A stretch of 5,617 bases of DNA from assembly GCA_027036655.1 (NCBI GenBank), contig JALWEC010000367.1:1-5617 (forward strand), given 5' to 3'. How positions within the stretch are numbered: the first letter of the stretch is position 1; each line of letters begins with the position of its first letter. A program made the position numbers and the translations under genes. Below are positions 5,516 through 5,617 of the stretch, one piece after another. A model generated the notes under the pieces. It saw only the letters and a program-made list of their open reading frames with translations. It made no database searches and had not been told where the DNA came from. This DNA comes from Melioribacteraceae bacterium. GTDB taxonomy: Bacteria; Bacteroidota; Ignavibacteria; Ignavibacteriales; Melioribacteraceae.

Positions 5516-5617
5516 GTCATTGCGAGGAGCGTGAGCGACGCGGCAATCTCCAGTGCATTCAACCTCAGCCGTTAAACCGTTGTTGAACATTTGCCAATTG
5601 CGTGTTTCCTAGTGAGT
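5516..5617. repeat. family-B foldback unit B4, cut by the window end
   Basis: The left arm (5516-5550) differs from B1 and B3 mainly by an extra base (GAGCGTGAGCG). The conserved centre follows (CCTCAGCCGTTAAACCG, then TTGCCAATTGCGTGTTTCC). The window ends in GTGAGT, the first bases of the right arm. The unit presumably continues beyond the window. Confidence 0.8.

Noticed and set aside
4481..5617. CRISPR array
   Set aside because: The units are about 137 bp with internal foldbacks and conserved centres, not short repeats separated by unique spacers of constant length, and no cas gene is present.

Overview
The window (5,617 bp, AT-rich, no tRNA, rRNA or CRISPR) looks like chromosomal DNA from a bacterium of the Bacteroidota/Chlorobi/Ignavibacteriota kind. 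That placement is an inference from protein style, A-rich leaders with weak or absent Shine-Dalgarno sites, and a TAnnTTTG-type promoter box. It is not proven.

Left part (1-1730): one complete gene for a CoA-acylating aldehyde dehydrogenase (EutE/PduP family). It carries a C-terminal linker and a short amphipathic helix that resembles a bacterial-microcompartment encapsulation peptide. A convincing intrinsic terminator follows. No shell-protein gene lies inside the window, so the microcompartment link rests on the tail and the enzyme family.

Middle (1730-4340): a small stand-alone MazG-type nucleotide pyrophosphohydrolase gene, then a full-length uvrC (nucleotide-excision-repair endonuclease) starting at TTG. 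Related foldback repeats (family A, core GTCATTCTGAATG...GAATCTC) lie on both sides of the mazG-like gene. A third copy of their left-end motif sits just after uvrC. The last codons of uvrC form a perfect 15-bp inverted repeat.

Right part (4340-5617): a dense array of palindromic repeats (family B, arms GTCATTGCGAG...GCAATCTC). It has three complete foldback units and one cut by the window end, plus several loose arms and a duplicated segment with exactly 240-bp offset. Embedded in the array is a complete 97-aa stand-alone GIY-YIG nuclease gene. Paired base changes within the repeat stems suggest that the folded structure, not just the sequence, is maintained.

The most interesting hypothesis is that the GIY-YIG protein and the family-B foldbacks form a repeat/nuclease partnership, comparable in logic to REP elements with their RAYT transposases. 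This is inference. The observed facts are the embedding, the near-identical direct repeats on both sides of the gene, and the compensatory stem changes.
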